Shown one piece after another: positions 1 through 7,664 of a stretch of DNA of 64,000 nt. Made by a program: the position numbers and the translations under genes. Where the stretch lies: contig CANQIP010000003.1 of NCBI GenBank assembly GCA_947623955.1, forward strand, positions 62,001 to 126,000. The letters run 5' to 3'. Within the stretch, counting starts at the first letter, position 1. Each line of letters opens with the position of its first letter. The notes under the pieces were generated by a model, which saw nothing but the letters and a program-made list of their open reading frames with translations, had not been told where the DNA came from and did not search any database. The DNA is from an uncultured Clostridia bacterium. Lineage in GTDB: Bacteria > Bacillota > Clostridia > UBA1381.

Positions 1-747
1 CTGGAGGCGCTCGTAAATGACGGAGAACAGGCGAAAAAGAACCTCGCCGAGGCTAACCTCCGCCTTGTCGTAAGTATAGCCAAGAGATACGTCGGACGCG
101 GCATGCTTTTCCTCGACCTTATACAGGAGGGTAACCTCGGTCTCATAAAGGCGGTGGACAAGTTCGACTACACGAAGGGCTACAAATTCTCGACGTACGC
201 GACATGGTGGATACGTCAGGCAATAACGCGCGCGATAGCCGATCAGGCGCGCACGATACGTATACCCGTACACATGGTTGAAACGATAAACAAGCTTGTG
301 CGCGTGTCGCGTCAGCTTGTGCAGGAGCTCGGACGCGAACCCACGCCGGAGGAACTTGCAAAGGAACTCAATATGTCGGTGGAGAAGGTGCGCGAGATCT
401 CAAAAATATCACAGGAACCCGTATCGCTCGAAACACCGATAGGCGAGGAGGAGGACAGCCACCTGGGCGACTTTATACCCGACGACGACGCGCCCGCACC
501 GTCGGAGGCGGCAAGCTTTGTGCTTTTAAAGGAACAGCTCGGCGACGTGCTTTCAACGCTTACGCCGCGTGAGGCAAAGGTTTTGAGACTGCGTTTCGGT
601 CTGGACGACGGACGCGCGAGAACGCTCGAAGAAGTCGGCTCGGAATTCGGCGTAACGCGTGAGCGTATACGTCAGATTGAGGCAAAGGCGCTCCGTAAGC
701 TGCGCCACCCGTCGAGAAGTAAAAAACTGAAGGATTTTCTTGATTGA
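1..747 (+). CDS. rpoD: RNA polymerase primary sigma factor (RpoD/SigA), 5' truncated
   Basis: The window opens inside this gene; the reading frame is open from base 1, so the true start lies outside. It encodes the group 1 sigma-70 factor that directs core RNA polymerase to housekeeping promoters. Region 2 is visible in [36 protein letters not shown] and [14 protein letters not shown] (core binding, -10 recognition and melting). Region 3 follows ([12 protein letters not shown]). Region 4 has a helix-turn-helix for the -35 box, [30 protein letters not shown]. The protein ends KLKDFLD, as is usual for the family. Host-style codon use. A small GC hairpin lies in the gap before prmA. Identification is secure; only the N-terminal part is missing. 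Confidence 0.97.
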   Translation: MEALVNDGEQAKKNLAEANLRLVVSIAKRYVGRGMLFLDLIQEGNLGLIKAVDKFDYTKGYKFSTYATWWIRQAITRAIADQARTIRIPVHMVETINKLVRVSRQLVQELGREPTPEELAKELNMSVEKVREISKISQEPVSLETPIGEEEDSHLGDFIPDDDAPAPSEAASFVLLKEQLGDVLSTLTPREAKVLRLRFGLDDGRARTLEEVGSEFGVTRERIRQIEAKALRKLRHPSRSKKLKDFLD

Positions 748-804
748 TTTACACCGGGGCGGTATATTTTGTGCCGCCTCGTATTCATATAACGGAGGAT
801 AAGC

Positions 805-1770
805 ATGAACTGGATAAAACTGACAATATACACATCTCACGAGGGTATAGAGCCGGTAAGCGGCAGACTGTACCGTCTCGGCATAACAGGTCTTGAAATA
901 GAGGACGCGGAGGAATTTGACGACTTTCTTGAAGAAAGCAAACCGTACTGGGATTATGTGGACGAAGGACTTGTCGAGAAAATGCACGGCGAAACAAAGG
1001 TTAAGGCGTACATAAGCGACGACACCGCCGGACATGAATTGTTGCTCGGTATAAAATCCACGCTCGCCGAACTGAAAAGAATGGATAGTGACGGCGCGTT
1101 CGGACGTCTTGAAATTGACATGGATGGCATGACCGAGCAGGACTGGGCGAACAACTGGCGCAAATACTTCCACCCCATAGAAATAGGCGAGAAGATAATG
1201 ATAAAGCCCGTGTGGGAGGAACTTACCGAGCCCACCGACCGCACAGTGTTCAACATAGAACCCGGTATGAGTTTCGGCACAGGTTCGCACTACACAACGC
1301 AGCTTTGCCTTGAAACGCTTGAAAAATACATAAAGTCGGGCGATAAAATGCTCGACCTTGGCTGCGGCAGCGGTATACTGTCGATTGTCGCGCTCATGCT
1401 CGGCGCGTCTGAGGCCGTCGCGGTTGACGTTGACCCCGTCGCGGTCGATACGGCGTACCAAAACGCCGAGCGCAACGGCATAGACAAATCGCGCTATACC
1501 GTCATAAGCGGCGACGTTGTGAAGGACAGCGGCGTTCAGGACGTAATATCGAGGAACAAGTACAACGTCGTATGCGCGAATATCGTTGCCGACGTTATAA
1601 TCGGTCTCGCGCCCGTTGTAAGGCAGTACATGGCTGACGGCGCGGTATTTATAACGTCGGGCATAATCGAGGACAGAATAAACGATGTGACGGCTGCGCT
1701 TACCGAAAACGGTTTTGCCATAACCGAAATAAACCGCAGAAAGGATTGGGCGTCAATCGTATGCAAGTAA
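805..1770 (+). CDS. prmA: Ribosomal protein L11 methyltransferase PrmA
   Basis: Predicted cytosolic S-adenosylmethionine-dependent methyltransferase that modifies lysines of ribosomal protein L11. The 321-residue length fits the family. The N-terminal half contains WANNWRKYFHP, a PrmA signature, followed by EPGMSFGTGSHYTTQLCLE and the SAM-binding glycine loop LDLGCGSGILSIVAL. A further core motif is VVCANIVADVI. The start has a clear ribosome binding site (cggagg) seven bases upstream. Its last 10 bases overlap the start of the next gene, so the two are probably cotranslated. No oddities were seen in the protein. Confidence 0.95.
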   Translation: MNWIKLTIYTSHEGIEPVSGRLYRLGITGLEIEDAEEFDDFLEESKPYWDYVDEGLVEKMHGETKVKAYISDDTAGHELLLGIKSTLAELKRMDSDGAFGRLEIDMDGMTEQDWANNWRKYFHPIEIGEKIMIKPVWEELTEPTDRTVFNIEPGMSFGTGSHYTTQLCLETLEKYIKSGDKMLDLGCGSGILSIVALMLGASEAVAVDVDPVAVDTAYQNAERNGIDKSRYTVISGDVVKDSGVQDVISRNKYNVVCANIVADVIIGLAPVVRQYMADGAVFITSGIIEDRINDVTAALTENGFAITEINRRKDWASIVCK

Positions 1771-2801
1771 GTGAGAATATATACCGTATCGGCGGCGCGT
1801 ACCTTGTCATAGGCGGCAAAACCGCGCTTATTGACACCGCGCCGTGCGGCGGTGAAAGTGCGCTCGTACAAAGCGTCGGGGAAATTCTGCGTGACAGGCG
1901 GCTCGACTATGTAATTTTAAACCACACCGAGGCGAACAGGTCGCATGGGCTTTGCGCGGTGATTGAGCGTTACCCCGACGCGGAGGTTATCGCCACCGTC
2001 GCGGGTATAAGGAATTTAAAGGAAAGGTACAGTCTGCCGTTTCGTGAGCGAGCCGCCAAAGACAACGCGCTGCTTGAACTCGGAAACGATGTGACGCTGC
2101 GCTTTATAATCACCCCGAACCTAAACTGGCCCGACAGCATGGTAACGTATGAGGAAAACAGCGGCACGCTCTTTACCTGCGACCTGTTTTCGGACGGTGA
2201 GAACCTTATGACGTACCCCGACTATGTGGAAAACGCGCTTAAAAGGCTATTCGCACTTAAAATAACGGCGGTTATGCCCGCCGACGGCGATATTCTACGC
2301 GGCGCGGATATTCAAAAGGCGTTCGATTTTTACGGCGGACTGGTTGATAAATATCGCGAGCAGGAGAAAAACAAAACCGTGCTTATTCTGTACTCGTCAC
2401 ACTACGGCGCGACGCGTGAAATGGCTGACTGCATACGCGCCGAACTGGAAAGCGCGGGAGTTACCGTTACAATGTGCGGCGCGGACGAGGATACCATGCC
2501 CGATATTAACACATTTTCGGCAATAATAGCCGGAACGGGCACGTATGAGCGCGGCGCGGCAAAAAGCGTTATGCGCGCGCTGTGCGGCGTGAATGCCGTG
2601 CTTATGCGCCATAAGCCGTTTTTCACCTTCGGCTCGCACGGCTGGAGCGGAGAGGGCGCAAACATTCTCCACGGTATGCTCGTAAGTCTCGGCATGAAAC
2701 CGTTTTCAAAGCCGTTTACGAGCATATTCGGTATGTCGGACGATACACGGGAACGTTTAAAGCGTCACACGCGCAAATTCGGCGAATTTATTTTAAACTA
2801 A
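1761..2801 (+). CDS. FprA-like A-type flavoprotein with degenerate diiron site
   Basis: The architecture is that of flavodiiron proteins (O2/NO reductases): an N-terminal metallo-beta-lactamase-like domain (about residues 1-190) and a C-terminal flavodoxin domain (about 204-346, VLILYSSHYGATREMADCI as the FMN phosphate loop). The WPDSM and CD motifs mark the family clearly. The metal ligands do not match the canonical H-x-E-x-D...H...D...H set: H55 and E57 are present, but the following Asp is N59, the His before WPDSM is N122, D141 is kept, and the last His is D175. About 27 residues are also missing between the last two ligand positions. The protein may therefore bind FMN but not a normal diiron centre. 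The ATG at 1761 is preferred over an in-frame TTG 15 bases upstream. Calling it an O2/NO reductase would be unsafe. Confidence 0.85.
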   Translation: MQVSENIYRIGGAYLVIGGKTALIDTAPCGGESALVQSVGEILRDRRLDYVILNHTEANRSHGLCAVIERYPDAEVIATVAGIRNLKERYSLPFRERAAKDNALLELGNDVTLRFIITPNLNWPDSMVTYEENSGTLFTCDLFSDGENLMTYPDYVENALKRLFALKITAVMPADGDILRGADIQKAFDFYGGLVDKYREQEKNKTVLILYSSHYGATREMADCIRAELESAGVTVTMCGADEDTMPDINTFSAIIAGTGTYERGAAKSVMRALCGVNAVLMRHKPFFTFGSHGWSGEGANILHGMLVSLGMKPFSKPFTSIFGMSDDTRERLKRHTRKFGEFILN

Positions 2802-2869
2802 CTATTGATTTATTGGCAAAAATAGTATAAAATATGCTTTTTAAGAAAAATTGCTATAAAAAACACTCA

Positions 2870-3090
2870 ATAATTGCAGTAGACCGAGGTAGACAGCAGT
2901 TGTCGGGAGTAGACAGGAGTAGACAAATACAAGGGTAACAAGGAATTAAAGAAAATGGCTTAGATATGCCGTTTGAGTAGACTGGAGTAGTCAGGAGTAG
3001 ACAACGCGTTAGGGTAAAAACAAGGGTAAAATTCTTAAATTTACCCATAAATAAAAAAACGCAAGGGTAAACAAGGGTAACGTCCAAAAC
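2870..3090 (+). repeat. Iterated short motifs at the left end of the accessory island
   Basis: No gene is convincing in 2802-3560. This part is filled with two families of short direct repeats. The first is agtagac or ggagtagac, occurring about seven times between 2878 and 3003. The second is caagggtaa or agggtaaaa, occurring at about 2933, 3011, 3023, 3063 and 3073. The second family recurs just after the tyrosine integrase gene near 16743. Short repeated sites flanking both ends are what arm-type binding sites of a lambda/Tn916-type integrase look like. The att role is inference; the repeats are directly visible. Confidence 0.6.
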
Positions 3091-3203
3091 GAACCCGCCA
3101 AACTGATTTTTTAAACACATAGATGATATAAGCAGACAAGCCGTATTGCCGGTTTATATGATTTATGTCAAAATACCATCTTTGCAACGACATAAGTCAC
3201 ATA

Positions 3204-3238
3204 GAGACCACCTTCTCCCTATTAGGCGGTCTTTTTTT
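3204..3238 (+). terminator. Intrinsic terminator
   Basis: Hairpin of AGACCACCT with AGGCGGTCT around a short loop, followed by seven T. It sits in the non-coding left end of the island with no intact gene directly upstream, so it is probably left over from an older element. Confidence 0.6.
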
Positions 3239-3273
3239 GTGCAGCAGTTTATACATGCTGTGTACTGAAGGGT

Positions 3274-3301
3274 ATAGGTTCAAGTCCTATCGTCAGCACC
3301 A
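3274..3301 (+). pseudogene. tRNA 3'-end fragment (T arm, acceptor strand, CCA)
   Basis: The sequence has a perfect T arm (ATAGG, TTCAAGT loop, CCTAT), then CGTCAGC, a discriminator A and CCA. The matching 5' acceptor strand GCTGACG is not found in the bases upstream, so no complete tRNA exists here. A bare tRNA 3' end inside an accessory island usually marks a former integration site. Confidence 0.6.
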
Positions 3302-3394
3302 AAAATATAGGGATGGGATATTGTATAATATATCTAAGCATAAAAATCGGTAATTGTTCGATGGAGCACTCTGAATTCATGCAAAATTGAATAA

Positions 3395-3508
3395 CACAAG
3401 CGAATGAAACGTCCACTGAAAACGGGTAAGCTGTACAAATTTGAAATGCCCAAGGAATTTAAAAGGGCGAAAGCCGCTGATTGTTCGTTATTTAAAATTA
3501 TAGATTGA
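3395..3508 (+). pseudogene. 3' fragment of a ParB-like (DUF6551-type) gene
   Basis: This short open stretch has no start. It translates to HKRMKRPLKTGKLYKFEMPK and onward, then a stop. It matches the last 25 or so residues of the ParB-like gene at 8456-9271 (KRMKHPLKLGKLRKFEMPKE) at protein level and closely at DNA level. It is therefore the tail of a second, related gene whose body has been lost. It lies directly before the inositol-phosphatase-family gene, so similar tails flank 3.5-9.2 kb. Confidence 0.75.
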
Positions 3509-3560
3509 TTTTAACGACCGCCCATGTTAAAATAAAGAAAAAATACAAGCGGAGGGCGAC

Positions 3561-4349
3561 ATGCGAACAGATACGGAATTAATCAAATCCCTGGCATACC
3601 AAACGAAGGACATCACAACCGACCGCGCGCTCGTGGGAACGGTCAGCGAAAAAGGTCGCGCCGATTTTGTCACATCGGTCGACACTGGCGTGCAGGATTT
3701 TCTCGAGCGCGAGCTTTTGGCGCGTTATCCCGGCACGCAGCTTTTGGGCGAGGAAGGACGCCGGCATGAAATCGATCCGAACGGCGCGATTTTGATTTTA
3801 GACCCGATTGACGGCACGACGAATCTTATCTACGACTACCGCATGAGCGCGGTTTCGCTTGCGCTGTACGACGGCGGCGAAATCGTGACGAGTATTGTTT
3901 ACAACCCGTTCACCGAGGAAATGTTCACCGCCGAAAAGAGCGGCGGCGCGTATTTAAACGGCGTCCGCATCCGCGTCACGACCACGAAAACCGTGTCGGA
4001 AAGCCTTATCGCCATCGGCACGTCGCCGTATGAAAAGGAGCGCGCGGACAGGAATTTCGAGGTTTTCAAAAATATTTACAAGGCGTCGCTTGACATTCGT
4101 CGCAGCGGTTCCGCCGCGCTCGATTTGTACTATGTCGCCGTCGGCCGCATCGACGGATTTATGGAGCAGAATTTGAAACCGTGGGATTTCGCGGCGGGTA
4201 TGCTGATTTTATCCGAGGCGGGCGGCGTGGTGACGGATTATTTCGGCAGCGCGGTGAATCCGCTTGCAAACTCTGACATCCTTGCCTCAAACGGATTCAT
4301 CCACGCGAGCTCATGCGGTTTTGGAAATAGCTTTGCAAAAAAGATATAA
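3561..4349 (+). CDS. Inositol monophosphatase family protein
   Basis: Mg-dependent phosphatase fold of the IMPase/SuhB superfamily, acting on inositol monophosphate or related sugar phosphates. Motifs are in order: the LLGEEGRR glutamate, the metal-binding LILDPIDGTTNL, and the late WDFAAGMLILSEAGG motif. The length of 262 residues is normal. The start follows a good ribosome binding site (ggaggg). The gene is richer in GC than the recombinase operon beside it and uses ATC/ATT for isoleucine, unlike the host ATA style, so it may have come from elsewhere. The last residues (ASSCGFGNSFAKKI) look abnormal. Restoring one G near 4306 would give HAELMRFWK and a stop, a more family-like end, so a one-base deletion is likely. 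The core enzyme should be unaffected. Confidence 0.88.
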   Translation: MRTDTELIKSLAYQTKDITTDRALVGTVSEKGRADFVTSVDTGVQDFLERELLARYPGTQLLGEEGRRHEIDPNGAILILDPIDGTTNLIYDYRMSAVSLALYDGGEIVTSIVYNPFTEEMFTAEKSGGAYLNGVRIRVTTTKTVSESLIAIGTSPYEKERADRNFEVFKNIYKASLDIRRSGSAALDLYYVAVGRIDGFMEQNLKPWDFAAGMLILSEAGGVVTDYFGSAVNPLANSDILASNGFIHASSCGFGNSFAKKI

Positions 4350-4357
4350 TCCTGTCA

Positions 4358-4702
4358 TTATTGCGGATGATTTTGCATCGAGTTCATTATCACTTTCGCA
4401 ATCAAATAAATTATCCGCCGCTGTTCTTCATCGCATTGCGACAAAATCAAATCCATCTCAATATGATAGGACGAAGCGTCCGCCTTTTGCTGACCGTAAA
4501 GCAGCTCATTAACGGTAACGTTGAGCGCATCCACTATTTTAATAAGCGTTTTCACGCTCATTATTTTCTTCCCACATTCGATATAGCTTATATAAGAAAC
4601 GGACAAATCTGTCATCTCCGCAAGCTCCGCCTGTGTAAATCCCATCTGGCAGCGTACTTCCTGCACTCTTTTTCCTATTGTGTGTTTTAAATCTGATTTC
4701 AT
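4358..4702 (-). CDS. XRE-family transcriptional repressor
   Basis: A 114-residue protein with an N-terminal Cro/C1-type helix-turn-helix at about residues 9-65 (VQEVRCQMGFTQAELAEM, LSVSYISYIECGKK, MSVKTLIKIVDALNVTVNELL). A helical tail follows that could serve dimerisation. It is transcribed away from the serine recombinase, and a perfect 12-bp inverted repeat lies in the gap between them, so it probably represses itself and the recombinase operon. The start follows aaggagg. It converges on the phosphatase gene with an 8-base gap. The arrangement resembles a prophage or integrative-element maintenance switch. Confidence 0.88.
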   Translation of the reverse strand: MKSDLKHTIGKRVQEVRCQMGFTQAELAEMTDLSVSYISYIECGKKIMSVKTLIKIVDALNVTVNELLYGQQKADASSYHIEMDLILSQCDEEQRRIIYLIAKVIMNSMQNHPQ

Positions 4703-4729
4703 AATTCAAGCCTCCTTTTTGATTATTAT

Positions 4730-4757
4730 ACTATAGGTCAACAGCTTGACCTATAGT
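4730..4757. promoter_or_regulatory. Palindromic operator between XRE repressor and recombinase operon
   Basis: The arms ACTATAGGTCAA and TTGACCTATAGT are a perfect 12-bp inverted repeat around a CAGC spacer. The repeat lies next to a TATAAT box for the repressor gene (4725-4730, minus strand) and carries a TTGACC that could be a -35 box for the recombinase. Its position supports repressor binding that controls both directions. The binding itself is inferred. Confidence 0.7.
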
Positions 4758-4818
4758 CGGTTTAAATTTTAAAAGAGATATTGTATTATATTGTCATAAA
4801 AAATTCGGGAGGATAAAA

Positions 4819-6657
4819 ATGGAAAAAAAAGAAAGTAAAAAAGAGCAAATACGCAAGCGGTATCAGGGCATTGATCAAGATGAAATAGACGTAATACCCG
4901 CTATTCCCGAGGATGATGTTTTCGAGGCGGATAAGGAGAAACGGGTAGCTGTATACGTAAGAGTTTCCACGGGCGATCCGAGGCAGACCTCATCATACGA
5001 ACTGCAAAAAAATCATTACTCGGACGTCGTAAGCCGCCATCCCAACTGGTCCCTCGTAAAAATATACGCGGATGAAGGGATTACCGGGACATCTCTTAAT
5101 CATCGGGACGCGTTTAATGAAATGATACGTGATTGTTACGACGGCAAAATAGACTTGATTATTGCCAAGAGCGTGTCGCGGTTTGCCCGCAATGTTATGG
5201 ACTGCGTAGGCTACGTACGGCAATTAGCGCAATTACCTTCCCCTATCGGGATCTTTTTCGAAGCTGAAAACATTTACACCCTGGACAAAGACAGCGAACT
5301 GATATTAACCATAATATCGGCATTGGCACAGGAAGAAAGTCACAATAAAAGCGAATCCATGAACGCCTCAATAGAAATGCGTTTTCGGCGCGGAATATTT
5401 CTTACGCCCCCTCTGCTCGGGTATGACCTGGATGAAAACGGAGAGCTTACAATAAACGAAAAGGAAGCAAGCGTTGTCAGGCTTATTTTTTTCATGTACC
5501 TATATGGATTTACCTGCGCTCAAATCGCAAAAACGCTTACCAATCTCGCATGTAAAACAAAACCCGGCAATACAGAATGGGCACCCGGTTCCGTGCTTGG
5601 CATTCTCCGCAATGAACGTTACTGCGGCGATGTGCTGGCAAGAAAAACATGGACTCCGAACTACCTTGACCATAAGTCAAAAAAGAACAGGCGGAACCGG
5701 AACCAATACCGCACATATGACCACCATGACGCCATCATTTCCAGAGCAGATTTTATAGCCGTACAGCAATTTATAGATAATGCCAAATACGGTGATAACA
5801 GATTCCTACCCGAATTAAAGGTTGTCAATCAAGGGGCTTTAAGCGGATTTGTAATGGTACACCCGCGGTGGGCGGGATTTAAGGCAAAGGATTATTTTGC
5901 CGCGGTTGCAAGTGTTCAAATTGATGAAGAGTATGAGTTTAATCCCGAAATTGAACTCAACGACGGGGAATTTGACTTACGTAATTATGAGATAGCAAGA
6001 TCGCAGTTTTTCAATATAAGCGGGAAACCGTTTATGACAATTTCTAATCGAGAAATAATGTTCAGCGATAAATGCATACATAAATTTGATGAAAATCAAT
6101 ACATAGACATTCTTATTTCTCCCAATAAGCGGTTAATCGCTGTGCGTCCGTCCGATAAAGGCAAAAAGAACGCGCTTCGATGGGCTAAATATAAAGATGG
6201 TGATATTGTTCCCAGAAAAATCAGCGGCGTCGCGTTCCTTGGCACCATATATGAAATTCTCGGTTGGAATTTAGTGTGGAATTATCGCATACAAGGAACA
6301 TATTACAGCCGTGATGATTTACCCGTATTGATTTTTGATATGAGCGACGCCGAGGTTATAATGCGCGAATCGGATAGTGACCAACAACCGGTCAATAAAG
6401 AGAATTCTTTATCGACAACAGGAAAAAGTGTTATAGCATATCCGACGGAATGGATACACGATTTCGGATATAATTTCTATACTCATGCGCAGGTAAAAGA
6501 GTTGGAAGGATATGCGAAAACCGGGAAATGGGACACTGACAGCGAAGGAATTGGCTATAAAGACAGTGCTGTATCTGAGATGTCCGACAAGAATGAAATA
6601 AAGGAAAACATAACAAACGCAATAGATGAAATAGAAAAGAGGAAAAACGATGAGTGA
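4819..6657 (+). CDS. Large serine recombinase with an unusual C-terminal domain
   Basis: Site-specific DNA recombinase, probably an integrase or excisionase for an element. The resolvase catalytic domain spans about residues 43-190, with YVRVSTGD supplying the nucleophile S50 and R48, then LIIAKSVSRFARN and the long E-helix region. The recombinase domain spans about 195-320 (LLGYDLDENG, ILRNERYCGDV). No zinc-ribbon cysteine pairs are seen. Instead there is a C-terminal region (about 395-560) with YIDILISPNKRLIAVRPS, LGWN, VLIFDMSDAEV and YPTEWIHDFG. This region reappears in the next two proteins. RBS gggagg. The gene is first in a five-gene run in which each start overlaps the previous stop. 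The family is certain; the role of the tail is unknown. Confidence 0.92.
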   Translation: MEKKESKKEQIRKRYQGIDQDEIDVIPAIPEDDVFEADKEKRVAVYVRVSTGDPRQTSSYELQKNHYSDVVSRHPNWSLVKIYADEGITGTSLNHRDAFNEMIRDCYDGKIDLIIAKSVSRFARNVMDCVGYVRQLAQLPSPIGIFFEAENIYTLDKDSELILTIISALAQEESHNKSESMNASIEMRFRRGIFLTPPLLGYDLDENGELTINEKEASVVRLIFFMYLYGFTCAQIAKTLTNLACKTKPGNTEWAPGSVLGILRNERYCGDVLARKTWTPNYLDHKSKKNRRNRNQYRTYDHHDAIISRADFIAVQQFIDNAKYGDNRFLPELKVVNQGALSGFVMVHPRWAGFKAKDYFAAVASVQIDEEYEFNPEIELNDGEFDLRNYEIARSQFFNISGKPFMTISNREIMFSDKCIHKFDENQYIDILISPNKRLIAVRPSDKGKKNALRWAKYKDGDIVPRKISGVAFLGTIYEILGWNLVWNYRIQGTYYSRDDLPVLIFDMSDAEVIMRESDSDQQPVNKENSLSTTGKSVIAYPTEWIHDFGYNFYTHAQVKELEGYAKTGKWDTDSEGIGYKDSAVSEMSDKNEIKENITNAIDEIEKRKNDE

Positions 6658-7288
6658 TACTGCGAATAATGATGAGTTCAGCTACAGCGGTTATCAGGTG
6701 GTTCGCGGAGAATTTTTCGCTCATATCAAAGAGCCGTCGCTCACCTTTAATAACTGCAAAATATATGTAAATGCCGCTTGTCTTAACAAGTCGCCGCAAA
6801 CAGATTTTGTACATATCCTTATCAATCCCACAGAGAAAAAGCTTGTAATTCGTCCGTGCAATGAAGAAGAGAAGGATTCGTTCTGTTGGAGATCAAACAG
6901 CGCCAAGCGGCGCCCCAAGCAGGTTACTTGCAAAATATTTTTCGCGAAGGTTGTGGAGCTTATGGACTGGAATCCGGCTTACCGGTACAAACTCATCGGG
7001 AAGTTGGTTCGTTCAAACGGGCAATATCTCTTCGTATTTGATTTAAAAACCGCCGAGATATTCAAGCGCGTTATAAACGCGGATAATAAGCTTAAATCAT
7101 CGCGCATACCGGCATTTCCGGAGGATTGGAAGGATCAGTTCGGTCTGCCGTACGATGAACACCGTAAATCCCTTAAGGTAAATATCGTTGACGGATACGC
7201 CGTATTCAAGCTTGAAAACAACAGAGCTAAAACCGTGTATAACGCTAACGAGCAAATAGAAATAGGAGAGCAAAACGATGACAAATAA
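6650..7288 (+). CDS. Accessory protein sharing the recombinase C-terminal domain (copy 2)
   Basis: Unnamed 212-residue protein with no catalytic resolvase domain. Residues about 20-172 align with the recombinase tail: FVHILINPTEKKLVIRPC against YIDILISPNKRLIAVRPS, MDWNPAYRYKLIGK against LGWNLVWNYRIQGT, LFVFDLKTAEIF against VLIFDMSDAEVI, and FPEDWKDQFG against YPTEWIHDFG. It overlaps the recombinase gene by 8 bases and the next gene by 11, so it is tightly coupled to both. It could be a DNA-binding or assembly partner of the recombinase, possibly a directionality factor, but nothing in the sequence proves this. Not a known named family to me. Confidence 0.8.
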   Translation: MSDTANNDEFSYSGYQVVRGEFFAHIKEPSLTFNNCKIYVNAACLNKSPQTDFVHILINPTEKKLVIRPCNEEEKDSFCWRSNSAKRRPKQVTCKIFFAKVVELMDWNPAYRYKLIGKLVRSNGQYLFVFDLKTAEIFKRVINADNKLKSSRIPAFPEDWKDQFGLPYDEHRKSLKVNIVDGYAVFKLENNRAKTVYNANEQIEIGEQNDDK

Positions 7289-7664
7289 AAATCCGACAAT
7301 TTCCATAAACCTGAAGTATTCATGGATTGTCATACACAAACTTACGCTTAAATTATTAGGAAATCCCGAATATATTCAGATATTAGTAAATCCGGCGGAA
7401 AAATCCATAGTCTTATGCCGCAGCACAAAAAAAGATCATCTCGCGCAGCATGTTCGTGAAGATGTTTTTACAAGCTGCAAGGTAACGTACAGAATACATA
7501 GTCAATTGCTTGTCAAAGGTCTGCAAAAAACATATCCCGCATGGAATAATGAAAATACATATCAGATAAAGGGAAAGTTTATGCCCGCTTTAAATATTAT
7601 TAAATTTCGTATGAAAGACTCGGAGATAGTAACCGATAACGGCGGAGATAATTGCTATGAATAA
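7278..7664 (+). CDS. Small accessory protein, partial copy of the recombinase C-terminal domain (copy 3)
   Basis: A 128-residue protein of unknown function. Residues about 30-120 resemble the start of the domain shared by the two preceding proteins: YIQILVNPAEKSIVLCRS matches YIDILISPNKRLIAVRPS, and YQIKGKFMPALNIIKFRMKDSEIV matches the GTYY to DAEV part. The final PxEWxxxFG segment is missing. The start overlaps the previous gene by 11 bases and the stop overlaps the next start by 8. The divergence between copies suggests old duplications kept by selection. No signal peptide or membrane segment. Confidence 0.75.
   Translation: MTNKNPTISINLKYSWIVIHKLTLKLLGNPEYIQILVNPAEKSIVLCRSTKKDHLAQHVREDVFTSCKVTYRIHSQLLVKGLQKTYPAWNNENTYQIKGKFMPALNIIKFRMKDSEIVTDNGGDNCYE

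Noticed and set aside
553-1461. A 302-residue open frame on minus across rpoD and prmA
   Set aside because: It lies opposite two certain genes, has no family motif and is explained by the GC-rich codon pattern of the real strand.
2870-3090. Iterons as a plasmid-type replication origin
   Set aside because: No replication initiator gene is in the window, and the same motif lies next to the integrase, which favours an att/arm-site reading.
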